Assembly (NCBI GenBank): GCA_018398805.1
Contig: JAGFBZ010000737.1
Span: 434,001 to 498,000 of the forward strand
DNA: 64,000 nt
Direction of reading: 5' to 3'
Source: Hirundichthys speculiger
Lineage: Eukaryota; Chordata; Actinopteri; Beloniformes; Exocoetidae
The translations under genes were made by a program, and so were the position numbers. Positions 22,731 through 34,471 of the stretch are shown piece by piece. The notes beneath the pieces are model-generated. The model searched no databases, was not told where the DNA came from, and was given only the letters and a program-made list of their open reading frames with translations. Position 1 is the first letter of the stretch. Each line of letters opens with the position of its first letter.

Positions 22731-23095
22731 TCATGAAGAAAAAATATTAGACCACCCTTGTTTTCTTCAGTTTCTTGTTCATTTTAATGCCTGGTACAAC
22801 TAAAGGTACATTTGTTTGGACAAACATAACGATAACCACAAAGATTGCTCATAAGAGTTTTATTTAAGAGCTGATATCTTACCATTTTCCATGGTTTTCT
22901 TGATTATAACCTAAATCACTTAAGTTTTTACATCAATAGCTATGGCGTTGTACTGCCAAAAACACTGCTTTTATGCATTCAGTGTTTTCTTTTCTGTCTG
23001 TTTTAGTCACATGATGACGTTAAGTGGTACCAGGATTAAAATGAACAAGAAAGTGAGGAAAAAATGGTAGTCTAATAATTTTTTCCATGACTTTA
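22731..23095. mobile_element. Mariner-like MITE nested in hAT copy 4
   Basis: The inverted ends are CAATCATGAAGAAAAAATAT and, reverse-complemented, AAGTCATGGAAAAAATTATT, next to TA. Other family A copies run through this site (GGTATATGTGTG...), so the insertion is younger than the hAT. The interior has no coding. Confidence 0.75.
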
Positions 23096-24963
23096 TGTGT
23101 TATCGGTTATCGGTATCAGCCTTTAGGAGCTGAAAGTTATCGGTTATTGGTATCAGGTTTAAAAAAACAGTTATTGTGCATCCCTAATTTAAAGACATTT
23201 TTCTACACTGTATCCCAGTTAATAGTATCTCTTGCTAGATGTATATCTGTTTCCCAGGTTCTACGTTCAGGAGAATCTACATGGGTGTAAGATAGTAGTC
23301 TCTTATATCTATAATAATCTAGGAGCCCTCTCTATCAATAATATTAGAATGTGAGTTCTCAACTTTGCCCCCCAAGGAACCTTAAGCGAGCCAAGTGCTG
23401 ACCTTATTCTAAAATAGAGGAACTGAGAGTTTTCAGGGATATTAAATTTGGACATAAGATCCGGAAAATCCAGTATTGCATTCTGGCCTGAGATATCTCC
23501 CAATGTCCAAATGCCATGTCAGGCCCATAGTTGTGAGATGAACGGTTTACCTCCTGTCAGTAAATTGGCATTATGACAAATAGGGGAGTGCGTGTGCCAT
23601 TTTGACTTAAAGCCCATATGCTTTTCTGCTGTCATCGTAATTTGTATTATATATGATATTGTTGAGCGAGATTGAGAGAAACATTTCTTATGTTTGAGTC
23701 CAGAGAAAGCCACATCCCTAAGTCTTAAAGGGTGCACCATCTCCTGTTCACAACGCCTTCCAGGGCGAGACTACACCCGCACCAAACCGAATGTTTGAGG
23801 GAGCACAGCACAAAAGCCCAGTGATATAACTTAAAGTTTGGGCAGGCCCATCCAACCCTGTGTTTTGTCTCGTTTTAAAGTTAACCATTTAATACAAGGC
23901 TTCTTGCTGTTCCAGATGTACTTTTTAATCTTTGAGTCAAGTTTTTTCCAAAAACCTGTTGGAGTAGGTAAAGGGAGCATAGAACTAACAAAATGTATGC
24001 GTGGAATCACATTCATTTTGATTGTTGCTACCTGGGCCGGCATCGACAAGGGGAAGTGCTGCCACCTCTCAAGGTCCTCCTCAACTTTCTTCAAAATAGA
24101 TGAAAAGTTATTCTTTGCTATTGCCGGAATACAGGTACTAATTTCCACCCCTAAATATGCTGCTTTTTGTGCCAATGCCACTGGTACGCAAGTTTGGATG
24201 TTTAAATTCTTCAGATCTGTATTCAATAAAAGTAGGAAAACTCTCCAAAAATGTCTTGAATGAATTATTAATGTTGGCCGTTTTGGTGACCAGTCCCTTC
24301 ACCAGACAGTTAATAAAAGGAATATTAAATTGGTTTTCTTGCCGTTTCAACGTTAAAGCAAGTAGGCGGCTTGTTCTACTGCTATCCATGTAACATTTAT
24401 GTTTGGTAGCATGCATGAAAAATTCAACCCGCTGTCTAAGCATATCATCCAATTCTAGACTTAATTTTTATTTCAACCTCATTACTGTAATTGTCCTTAA
24501 GCTCTCTCTAAACTACTTCAATTTCGTTCTAGTTGTGAAATCTTTTGCAATCTACATTTTTTAAGGTACGATGAAAGCCCTTGGTCGCAGAAAGCCCTTG
24601 ATCACTAACCATAAAATTGCTTGATCTGGGACTGAGTCTTTGTTAATGTCAACAAATTCTAGCAATCTGGTTTTAACTTGAGAGGTATTTTTCATTCTTG
24701 AGAAGGGTTATATTGAATCTTCACCTGGAAGGCGAGCTCCATAGAAAGTCCAGATTAAATGAAGTTAGTATTGCATTATGGTCAGATACATTAAGCTGTA
24801 GGAATGTAATCTTATCTACAGTTGGAATCAGACTTGGACTGGCCAGCATATAGTCTATTCTTGAGAACATTTTATGATATGAAGAAAAGTATGTGTAGTC
24901 TTTAACTAAAGAGTTTTGGATTCTCCAAATATCTGCTAAATGAATGTCCTTGGCAAAGTTCTT

Positions 24964-25174
24964 CTTTTCTTTTTTTTTTTTTTTTTTTAGATTTTTTTTG
25001 GCACTAGTGGCCTTTATTGATAGTGGAGAGAGACAGGAAGGGGGGCAGAGAGAACGGGGAAGACACGCGGCAAAGGGGGACAAGTCGGGAGTCGAACTCG
25101 TGACCAGCCGCATGAGGACTGTGGCCTCTGTATATGGGACCGCCTGACCTAACCACTGCGCCACCGGGGTAGCC
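24964..25174 (-). mobile_element. tRNA-derived SINE inserted in the L1 endonuclease
   Basis: The minus-strand copy starts GGGGCTACCCCGGTGGCGCA and has A box TGGCGCAGTGG (25153-25163) and B box GTTCGACTCC (about 25088-25098), ending in poly-A. A 16-bp duplication CCTTGGCAAAGTTCTT flanks it (24948-24963, 25175-25190). It splits the L1 endonuclease frame. Diverged relatives lie at 53803-53935 and 59222-59300. Confidence 0.93.
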
Positions 25175-25669
25175 CCTTGGCAAAGTTCTTTAAAGCATTG
25201 GAAGATAGAGCTTGTGAATGCGTAATGGATGAATTAGATCTCTCTAGACTGCTATCGTAAAATGTATTCATGTCTGATCCTATGATGAGTAAATAATTTG
25301 CATGAGCTGATAGCTCCATAGTTAACCAAGGAAAAAATGAAGGATCATAGATTGTGGGTGCATATATGCTTGCAAAAGCATTTTTTTTCCCTTGAATAGA
25401 AACACCACAGTAAGCCAATCTCCCTGAATTGTTAGAGCTAATTTTTTCAATTGCCAAATTAAGTTTACGTTTCATTAAAATCATTACCCCCTTGATCTTA
25501 GATCCATCCCCCAAGGAAACTAGCATTCTGTAGTGTTTGTTCTGCATACGACATACATTAAATGGTTGTAGACGGGTCTCAGATAGAAGGGCTACGTCAA
25601 CTTTTTCCTTTTTAACAGTTCCAGAACTTTTGAGCATTTAAATAGGGAGTTTAATCCCCTAACACAGTG

Positions 25670-25855
25670 ATTCCCAAAGTGTGGGCTGGGACCCCCTGAT
25701 GGGCCGCCGTGGTACTGCAGGTGGGTCCTGAGAGGTCATTAAAATTAAACAAATAAGTTTTAAATCATCCATCTTTTTTAAATATGTTTTTAATTACTGT
25801 AAAATATTCATGACATGATTATTAAAAACATTAAGAATAATCTGGAACCAAGATG
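25670..25855 (+). mobile_element. hAT-type MITE end
   Basis: ACAGTGATTCCCAAAGTGTG and GGACCCCCTGATGGGCC match the common hAT terminus that reads CAGTGGTTCCCAAAGTG. The right end is unclear where it meets Tc1-like sequence. Confidence 0.55.
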
Positions 25856-28250
25856 CCCCCAGCATCTTGGTTCCAGACCATCAAGATTAATGTAATGTGG
25901 CTTGCCCATTCCCTGTACCTTCATCCAATAGAAAACTGATGGGGTGACATCAAAAATGTCGTGTCTGATACAAACCAAGAAATGCATTGAAATTGTGGGC
26001 TGGAATCCATTTCTCCTGGGCTAGAATACCTGTTCACAGGTGCCAGAAGCTGGTCGACTCATTGCAACACAGATGTGAAGCAGTAGGCGTGTGAATCTTT
26101 TACTATCTCACGATTCAATTAGATTCAGATTTTTGGGGCCACGATTCAATTCAAAATCGATTTTCGATTCAAAACAATTTTATTCATAATGATTTCTGAT
26201 CTAATTTCTGATCATGATCTACACCCATCTACTTTGCAAGACAGAATGACAAATGGAGACATTAAAGTGTCTTTTTCATATTTATTGAGTTTTAAAACAT
26301 TTATCCATACTTAAATTGAATTGTTTCCAACTGTTACATCAAAGCAATATCACAAACTACTTAGGTAACAAAAATAAAAGTGCATCTTTATTGAAAAATA
26401 CCTTTTAAATTCTGAGAAAAGTGCCTTTAGCAACAGGGTTTCCGCGGGGCATTAAAAGTCATTATATTGATTTTGCTCAAAATAAGGCCTTAAAAAGCAT
26501 TAAATTTGATTGTAATTGTAATTAAAAAAAATAAGTTGTCCTGGCAGAGATACACATAATTACTTACTGCGTTATCTTCTTAAATTTTCTTTGCTCTTTC
26601 TAACATTTCGTATCACAATGAGAGTGCGTAGCGGTGACACGCTAACATTTAATCTTTATTATGGGCAAAATAAAAAATTATTGTGGCTGGGCCAAAATAT
26701 TAAGACTGGTAACCACAGTTTTCTAATTGTAGAATACAATAGGCGTAATTTCTGTTGCGGCTAAGGAGCCTATTATCAAACATGTGCAGTGTTTAAGTTT
26801 GTCTGAATAAAGTTTACCTGACATCAGCATGTTCTGGAGGTCCAAATCATAGTTCAGACTGTGGGTCTAAAGGCTCGTGCAGATCGGTTACGACGACACG
26901 CTTTAGTCGCTCCTAATTTGTGGTATGAACGCCTCACGTGAACTCCACCATGCGCTGCTAATACACCTGTAGACGTGTAGGTGTTGCCCCCCGCCCTGAT
27001 CCGCACCAGAGTCGCTCGCTCAGTTTGCACTAATCACGTCGTGTCTTTCACACACGGATCCGTGCAGCTGCCATAGGATTAGATTAGATTTAGATTTATT
27101 GAGACCTTTAATCTGGACAATATTTTATTGGTCCATAACATCCTTATTCTCTGCTGAAAATATGTTTCCTATTGCCCTCTGTCTCTCGTGGCTCATTATA
27201 CTTGGCATTGTAAACTTTGTTATTTATTATTATTTCTTTAAATAATTGATAATATTTAATCATTATATTAACATAAATCATCTAATGGGGAGTGTGAGTG
27301 GCGCTGATGTCACGAGGGCAACCAAGTCATATTCCACTTAAAGCCCCGTGTGTTGTTTAAAAACAGCATTAAGAATGGCATTAAAAAGCATTAAATGGGA
27401 TTTCATTTGACCTGCATAAACCTTGACCAAAAACAGTTTGTGGTCCTTAACTGCTACTCTAAGTAACGCTCACTATTTAATTTTTTTATTTTTTTTTTGC
27501 CCGTTTGGAGCTGGCAGAGAGCTTCATGAAGCACTGCAGTGTGCGTTGGTCTGCAGCTGGCGGCTGACTCTGCTCCGTGTCCTAGATCTCCGGGTGATTC
27601 CTCGTAATATGAGCCAGCGCATTTGTTGTGTTGCCGAAGTGCTTCATCTTAGTTTTGCAATGCTTGCACACTCTGTGCATCATGTCCAGCTCGGTGTTTC
27701 CGGGCATTCAGTAAAAACTGAAATGACACCAAATTTTAACTTTTAGCAAAGACGGGCCAGTTGGATCTCCTTTTCTTCCATCTTTGTTTTTGTGTTTTCT
27801 GCGTGTGTGCGTGCGTGCGTGCGTGCGTTCCAAAGCCGGCTGCGGGGTGATGTCAGGATGTCCTGCGTAGTTACAAAATGGACGTGGACAGCCAGAGAAT
27901 TTATTTTATTTTTTATTTTTGAATTATTTTTCAAAATTGATTTTGAGACATTTTATAGCGATTCTGAATCGTAGCAAATAAGAATATCGATTCTTATGCG
28001 AATCTATTTTTTTTTTGGCTCACCCTTATGAAGCAGTTCTCAGAAAAAGTGGTTTTAGAACTAAATATTAGTTCAGTGATTCACAGAAAAGCTCTATTTT
28101 GAAGCATTTCTCAGTTTATACAGCAAATGTTAAAGTTTTCAATGAAGATTACAGACACTTTTTTGAACAGTCTATTATTCCTTTTTCTTCACATTCTGTA
28201 AAGTAGTAAAAATAATTAGCTAATTTTTTTCTTCATGTTTTGATTTGGGG
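25856..28250 (+). mobile_element. Tc1-like remnant split by a hAT
   Basis: The segments 25856-26083 and 28029-28250 are homologous to one continuous stretch at 40710-41110 (GGTTCTAGACCATCAAGATT, then CCAATAGAAAA, then TGTTCACAGGTGCCA), which is the end of a Tc1-type transposase region and its 3' flank. The reading frame is destroyed. The gap is the hAT at 26084-28028. Confidence 0.65.
26084..28028. mobile_element. hAT element (TAGGCGTGTGAATC ends)
   Basis: The ends TAGGCGTGTGAATC and inverted GGCTCACCCTTA, subterminal GATTCAATT/AATCGATT motifs, and an exact 8-bp duplication TGAAGCAG (26076-26083, 28029-28036). It contains another hAT-like piece from 26436 (CAGGGTTTCCGCGGGGCATT) to about 27420 with GCATTAAATT motifs at both sides, and a (GCGT)n run at 27804-27830. 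No transposase frame recognised. Confidence 0.85.
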
Positions 28251-29591
28251 AAGAATGTGTAGTGTTCCTTTTAGCTTTACTCACTTTTTTTTTAAACACA
28301 TTGCTATTATTTTGAACAAAGCCGTATTATGAATTAAATATATTACCTCACCATCAGCACTGACCCTCTACATAGCCAACCAGGATGTTAATTAATACAA
28401 GTCGGTTTCTTCATCAATGATTACAGAGACACTGGGAGCCAATGACACCTTTTCAAGCAGTTTGCTGACAGATCATATCAGCTGTAAATCAATGATGTTG
28501 GAACATGACTTGTCATTTGCGTATGTCATGTTGATGTCATTTTTCCTCATGAGCTCTAACATGGGTTTAAATTTGGTGAAGGTGAGCTCTTTCTTCACAA
28601 CTGTAATTGCAGCTTTGCCGACTTAGCTGTTGGCATCCTGACAAAAAAACAACAACAATCATATCTGGATCCCAGTCATTCTTTGACAAACATTTCTTGC
28701 AGCATAATTTTTTGTAGGCTCTCTTGCTGTGTTTTGTTAAGCTAACACGCCTAATATGGATTTAATCTGACACAAAAGTTGTTTCCAGCAATGTCTGTTA
28801 ATGCCAAGAAGTGCACATCTGCTGAGAAGCACATTCCCCGTTCACAGGAGCTTGCAGATCTAAAACTACCAGACATTCAGCCATCTCTATCGCTTGGCAT
28901 TGTGATGTTTCTTCTTATGTTTTTTAAAAATGATAAAAGATCATGCACTTCCTGTCACACAACCATTCCACAGGTAATGTAATGAATAAACACAGTACAT
29001 ACAGTTTCATAACTCTCCAGCTCTTTTAGCTGCTCATCAAAAACTGACTTCTTTGCTGCTGATGCTCCATTCACATCCACCAAATCACAATCAACACACC
29101 AGCTCTTCTACCATCAAGTACTTTGGCCATTGTGTTTTTAAAAACACTAGCTATTCTTAAAAAGAAATTTGTTTTTGTCCTCTTCATCAAACCTTGCTGT
29201 TCATATAATGTGGTAATGAAACAGGAGTGGTAGAAGGCTGATCTGTCTTTCTAAAACCATCATTAAAGTTAAGGCTGAATGATTATTAGGATCTTATGAC
29301 ACGGGCATACTGTGTACATATATTGAATACTTACAGGAAAACGGTCACATCACAACAATTATCTGCACTTGCACAAATGCAAGTGCACAATTTTGGTTGC
29401 TTATGACCAAAACAGTCGCAATGTCAAGCCCTGGTAAGGCATTGTAGTTTCCATTTGAAATACTCATACAGACTTTATTAGATGGTTCTACTTTAATAGG
29501 TAAGGAAAATGCATAGTATTAGATATTTCACGTGGTGAAATATCATCTTCACTTTGTTCTTCTGTGCCCCCTTTCTTTCTTTTCCAACCAG
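28251..29591. other. Intron 3, 3' part
   Basis: AT-rich intron. Open frames near 28417-28626 and 28779-28982 have no recognisable domain and no paired splice sites. A strong pyrimidine tract at 29560-29589 belongs to the exon 4 acceptor. Confidence 0.4.
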
Positions 29592-29863
29592 TTCCCTTCT
29601 CAGGTTCCGGGGTTAAAGCCACCCTGTCAAAATGTTCCATATGGACCCGGATCCGTCCCTCTGTTTCAGGCTCCTCAGCTGCCATCCCAGGACTGCAATG
29701 ACACACTGACGGGCAAGATAGGCTTCTCTGACTGGTCTGCCCCATATGATTCCACACAGGGAGGCAGTCGTTTACCCAATCATCACAGCACCACCCAACC
29801 CGGTCCCTCACCATCTCCTTCCTCATCGTCAGATGGTGATGAACCCAATGACAGCAACGCAAA
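29592..29863 (+). CDS. fam120c: fam120c exon 4 of window
   Basis: A strong pyrimidine tract ends CCAACCAG at 29591; a second AG twelve bases on (29602-29603) would drop FPSQ while keeping frame. The exon encodes about 90 residues: FPSQVPGLKPPCQNVPYGPG, then KIGFSDWSAPYDST, then a Ser-rich run ending SSSSDGDEPNDSNA. The SSSSDGDEPN motif matches FAM120C in particular. The donor is AAA|GTAAGG, phase 2. The composition suggests a disordered, possibly phosphorylated linker. It contains no transposon-derived sequence. Confidence 0.92.
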
Positions 29864-30094
29864 GTAAGGTTGCAATTACAAAATTCACACATTTTTTGAC
29901 AGTTCAAAAGAAGCTTAACCCTGATTTATGTTTTTTCATAGGAACTGCGCACGTATACCTATAGGACAATGTCACTGGCATATATGCTCGTCTGATGTTT
30001 GCATTGCTCTGTAATTACAATACCAAATGCTAGGTGCTGGTATAGGTTATTTTTCTAACTAGCAGTTCTGAGCTTCTTTTTTTTTTTCTTATAC

Positions 30095-30180
30095 GTAGCT
30101 GAGACAGCAATACGCTGCATTGATCTGCCTGTCAGTCTTGTACCCCCTCACTTGTGAACAAGCCCTGAGGTACTTAAGGA
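30095..30180 (-). pseudogene. Non-LTR RT thumb fragment
   Basis: The minus strand weakly preserves the segment found in better shape at 60535-60660 (LFTGEGRMKRKIDRWI): here YLRACSQVRGYKTDRQINAA. It is a short 5'-truncated LINE scrap. Confidence 0.45.
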
Positions 30181-30326
30181 CTGAAGGGCTGTGTATACTC
30201 TCGCAGCAATGTGTCGCAGTTAGCTTGTCTCCGGTATGCTGCAGTTACTTTTGATTTATGCTCAATTTTGACGCGCAGTCTGCGCTATGTTATTCCACGC
30301 CACAACGCAAGAGGGACAATCACGAA

Positions 30327-30575
30327 CTAGCTAAACTTACTAAACTTATCTCTTACGTTTTTCCACTTCCTCACCGTCTCGGCCGTATCTAGACACACAT
30401 TCATCGCAATCTCCCTCCATGAATTGCTAGAATATGTGCTGTCTTTGTAGTGTCGAGAACGAGAATCATACAGATGTGGGTACTTCCTCATTTCTTTTCT
30501 ACGCGGATGTAGAATTGTCAGAGGCCTCCTTTCTCTCCTCTCTGCGACACTCTCTGCGGCACTGTCTGGGTTCAC
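30327..30575 (-). pseudogene. MADF-domain protein relic
   Basis: The minus-strand frame contains RKYPHLYDSRSRHYKDSTYS, then NSWREIAMNVCLDTAETVRK, then WKNVRDKF, a well-preserved MADF (Adf-1-type Myb/SANT) DNA-binding domain. MADF proteins are partners of Harbinger-type transposases, so this is probably the accessory gene of such an element rather than a host gene. The frame ends soon after the domain, with no spliced continuation seen. Confidence 0.6.
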
Positions 30576-30729
30576 CTACAATTTTGGGGAGGTGCACCTG
30601 AGTGTCTGCATAGGGTGGGGGAGGGGGCATCCTGATTTCCAAGTATAAATCAGGCTTGATGACCATTGTCTCAGAGTTGGAAGTGTTTATTCCCACCCTG
30701 CTGCTTCACACTTGGCTGTGAACCACTCC

Positions 30730-31700
30730 AGTGCGAAGCTGAAACATTACATTTGAAGAGACGTGCACGTCACAGTCCAGCGTAGCTTACGGCATGGGGT
30801 TCACACCTTTGCTGTAAACACCAACTATCCCCCTTCTGGGTTTAAGCCTTAGTGGACCAGAAGTTTCAATTCCTCGAGTGACCACTAGGTACTGGCTCCT
30901 AAAGAGAGCAAAGCATCATTGGTATTATAAGCAATAATTAAGCTATAAAGCTGACCAGTCACACTGCCAGATGTCACTTGGTGTCATCTGATTAACAGCT
31001 AACCATTGTTGTCGTACAGACATAGCAAAATACAATTGGAGTCTTTCACCTTCTGCGCTTGGTCCCTATTAAAAGGCTTTAAAAAGTATTAAAATTTCTT
31101 AAATTCCGATTCCAGTGGCCTTAAAGTTTACTCATATAACCAAAAAAACAAAAATCTTGTTCTGATTGACACAATTACTGGGCAATCCTTGGGACAAAGT
31201 GATTTTTAACCCTGCAGTAGTGACATCATCAGACCTGTGTTGTCAGTTAGCAGACAACACAGCAGCCTCAAGACAGGTGAAAATGGACAAATGCAAGTTT
31301 AGTAACAGATGACTTGAATGATGAGCTCTTGTGGTGCTTAAAGCTGGTTCCAGAAATTGACAGACGGCAAACAGAGGCTATTTATTGGAAAAGTTTTAAA
31401 GTTACAATAGACGTCAAAGTGGTGAAATTCCACATGCAAGGTAGAAAGCACAGGGAAAACGTGAGAACCCGCCAGCACACTACAGTTGGAAGTTTATGTT
31501 CCACTCTTCCCTCTTCTCCTGCTACTAATGCTAACAATGATGTCACCACAAGAGTTCAGAATACCCTGCCGACAATACAGTCATCTGACCTCTGGATAGT
31601 TCTGGGGTCTACATTCAACACTCAGATCTCATGTGATTTGCTTACTGAGGGTGGTAGAAAGTCACCAGTCATTTAGACCAAATGAATGGACTGAGGTCGT
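30730..31700 (+). mobile_element. hAT remnant with a zinc-finger-like frame
   Basis: Around 31070-31120, GGCTTTAAAAAGTATTAAAA resembles the terminus at 26436. The frame at 31314-31676 (KVTIDVKVVKFHMQGRKHRE, then NVRTRQHT) resembles the N-terminal finger of a hAT transposase (VD.KV...H...KH). The Cys residues expected upstream are lost. Boundaries uncertain. Confidence 0.4.
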
Positions 31701-32740
31701 CTTAACTATTTTTCCAGACTCAGACTTGTGCAGTTATTTACTTTTGGAGAGGACCTTTCATGTCGCCAAGTTTGGATTGACTCCATAAAACAAGAAAGAA
31801 CTTATTGTCTCACTCACCAGATGCAATGCTTTTCTTGATGACTAGAGATGACTAAAAGCAACTGGACCTGCATGTGTGGTATTAGTTACAGGAACATGTT
31901 CAATCACAGCACTTTAGATGTGTTTATGGGCCATTCAACTATACAAGACCTTCTTCGGCATTTCACTGTTTTCTTCTTTTTTTCCAGCCGTCATTGAATC
32001 TCAGTTAAAGATCCTGATATATGCTGATTTTTTTAACTTGTATTTATCTATATATTAAAATGCAATACTAAATTTTCAAGACTAACTTTCCCCCCTTAAG
32101 TGTAGATAACTGATTTGCTAAGTGAGTAATAATTGATTCAAGATTCATTTCGTTGTCCTTCACCTAGGATAATTACATGCACAGAAGAACAAATTCTGTT
32201 TCTCAACCACTACAGCAGTACATAAAAATAAATATAAATAGAACTCCAAAAAAGATAAAAATGATTTAAAACGTTAAGTGTGCTGTATTTTGCATTTTAA
32301 TTATCAGCAGAATCATAGCGGTTCAGTATTATTACTTCATAGTTTCTAAAGTAAATTTATGTCCATTACTGGATGGTAATGACTAAGCTTTGAGGAGTAA
32401 AACAACGTGAATCTGAGTAGTTTTAAGTTAGAATAGAATTCATGTTTGCAGCATAATAGTGTAACTGTACAGATTTCCGAATCGGACTTCCGAATGTCAG
32501 ATATACTACTGTCAATAGACTCACTGCTTCCCTAGAACTGGGTCAGTATACAGATGAAGCTGAAGATAAATTGGGTACACTCATGGCCCAGCTAATCACC
32601 AGTTTAATACAAAGAGGAAGACATGGAGAAAAGATCACAAAAGAAAGAGACAGAGCTTAGAAATAAATCAGCAGAATTCAGGCATATGCCATGAAGTGTA
32701 ACATGTTCTTTTGCATTGTTATAAGTTAAAAAAATATACA
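31701..32740. other. Intron 4, unassigned stretch
   Basis: AT-rich intron; no gene or repeat family recognised. Confidence 0.4.
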
Positions 32741-32742
32741 GT

Positions 32743-33502
32743 AATTGCTCGCCAATTCGAGCTTTAAGTTCCGCAGTTTTAGTTATTCGTGGATTTTTCA
32801 GAAATATATAATATCTTTAAAAAAATCTAGAAAAAATTGCGGAAACATCACAGGATTTGTGCGCGTTCTCTAACAGCAAAGAAATGTTGTGAGCCAGCCT
32901 GGCCCCTTAAGAAGGTGGCCTTATGGGTAATGTTGTGTGTGTGTCGTGGGACGGCAGAATGAAAACGAGGTTAGATGAAAAGTGGAGTGAGCATAGACAG
33001 CAGCCCAGTGTGTATAGATTTACATTCTCTGTTAACTGACAGGAACCCAACGATACAACGTGTGTGATGTTACAAGTTCCTGCAGTGCCAGAATAAAGTG
33101 CCTGTTCCATGCAGAGAAAACCGGACTTTTTCTTTTGTTGTTGTTAGTTTGTTACCCGCTATTATGAGCCAAAAATAGCACAATACCAGCAGTTTGTTTT
33201 ATAGATAGATAGATAGATCTTTATTGTCTGTCTCGGGTAAAAACAGAAATGAATCTTTAAAAACAGCTTAATGAAGCAATAAAACGTTTACGGTTCAGAG
33301 ACCAGAGGCTGTGAAGGAAACAGAAAGACCACAGTTGAGCCTTTGTCTTTTTTCGCTACAGTGCCTCGCTACTTTTTTTGCAGTTTTTAAGCACATTTTA
33401 AACACATTATTTAGGCTCCGGGGGGCTCCGTCACAAGTTCGCGTTTTTTGGTTTTCGCGGAGGGGCGCTGGTCCCCATTAACCCCGAAAAAAAGGAATCA
33501 CT
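32743..33502. mobile_element. Tigger-like element, second type
   Basis: The left end ACAGTAATTGCTCGCCAATT and the right end TTAACCCCGAAAAAAAGGAA then TCACTGTA are partly inverted, with TA at the edges. A (GATA)n plus TCTTTATTGTCTG segment at 33201-33235 is a LINE tail inserted in it. The same right end is seen at about 3268-3301. No transposase frame. Confidence 0.55.
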
Positions 33503-33597
33503 GTATTTGGTTTACATTGTCAAAAAGTAGGCGCATAATAGAAATCCATACCAGTTAGGGCTGTAGCGATACACTAATCTCACGATACGATAGTGTC

Positions 33598-34463
33598 TAG
33601 GGATGGGCATTTGGTCGAGATTTATTCTTGGATCGTCGGGAGAATTAATGATTAATAATCGATTAATCATTAACATTTTTATATTGAAAACTATCACAAA
33701 TATTCTCGATATCGGCGTGGCGTTTGTTTTCCCCTTTGGCCCCTTTGGTTGCTATGGCCCGCGCATGCCCATATGTGTTCAGTGAACCAGATGTTTGTGT
33801 TCGACAATAATGTGACATTTCCTGTTTCTTTTCTTTAAAAAAATAACGATAATAAAACAAGAGATATCGAGGAAACTACTTAACAAGGACAATTTATATC
33901 AAGGCGTCAGTATTACAGGCTTTTTGTTTCTTAAAAAGATGCGCTTGTTGTGTGCTCGATGTGTGCTGCAGCTCCTGGTCCGTGCTAACACCGAGTTAAG
34001 GCTAGGCTAGGCTAGGTTAGCTGAGATAGAGATGAACCGCCTCCACCGTCCTTTACAAGGCTTGGATGCGCGTTGTTCAAGTGATACATCATTGTCGTTG
34101 TCGATTAATTGTATTTGTAATTTGCATTGCAGTGATTGCAGTACACTTGGTCATTTTCTAAACGAAAATGGTCCCACGCCACACTTCGCCGCGACCGCTT
34201 CATGATTAGGAGAGGACCTACAGAAGCTCGCGTGTAACAACTGAGTCAGGCCAGGGTAGGGTGATGGTGAAATGTTGCCCCCTGCTGCCAAATTTCCATC
34301 AGTGGCACAGTGAAATGCATCGCATTGTTTGAGGACGTGCACTGAGAACCTTCGTTCGGATTGTTTAAAAAAAAAACATTCGGTTAATCGACGAAAATTA
34401 ATTTCTTCGACCAAATTCTTAATGATCAATCATCGATTAATCGATTAATTATGCCCATCCCTA
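33598..34463. mobile_element. hAT element (TAGGGATGGGC ends)
   Basis: The ends TAGGGATGGGCATTTGGTCG and inverted ATTATGCCCATCCCTA, AATCGATTAAT subterminal repeats, and an exact 8-bp duplication ATAGTGTC (33590-33597, 34464-34471). It inserted into another element whose end reads TTAGGGCTGTAGCGATACAC (33555-33574). No coding kept. Confidence 0.9.
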
Positions 34464-34471
34464 ATAGTGTC

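Larger units (their letters stand above)
21655..23186 (+). mobile_element. hAT family A copy 4 (forward)
   Basis: It starts TAGGGGTGCACGATAACTAT and ends TTATTGTGCATCCCTA, with an exact 8-bp duplication ATTTAAAG (21647-21654, 23187-23194). A 36-codon frame at 22101-22211 (MAAWNFVKVSEEDSLVVICD, then SSERILQGGKHK) looks like the start of a hAT transposase BED region cut by a TAA. A TA-flanked mariner-like MITE is nested at about 22731-23095. The element itself sits inside an L1. Confidence 0.93.
21093..25668 (-). mobile_element. L1-like LINE, interrupted and internally deleted
   Basis: The minus strand runs from an endonuclease segment (25149-25637: KEKVDVALLSETRLQPF, then LLIIGSDMNTFYD) through SDHNA near 24770, a linker at 24138-24452, the thumb (YLGVEIST, YIWNSKKPC), and the ORF2 C-terminus (21288-21497: VQSFWVKIVGKPSKL), ending in a poly-A. 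The catalytic RT core with its YADD box is missing between linker and thumb. A hAT (21655-23186) and a SINE (24964-25174) inserted later. It is 5' truncated and dead. Confidence 0.8.

Noticed and set aside
25087..25163. Possible tRNA gene (A and B boxes)
   Set aside because: It is the head of a SINE with a poly-A tail and 16-bp target duplication; no tRNA cloverleaf is evident.
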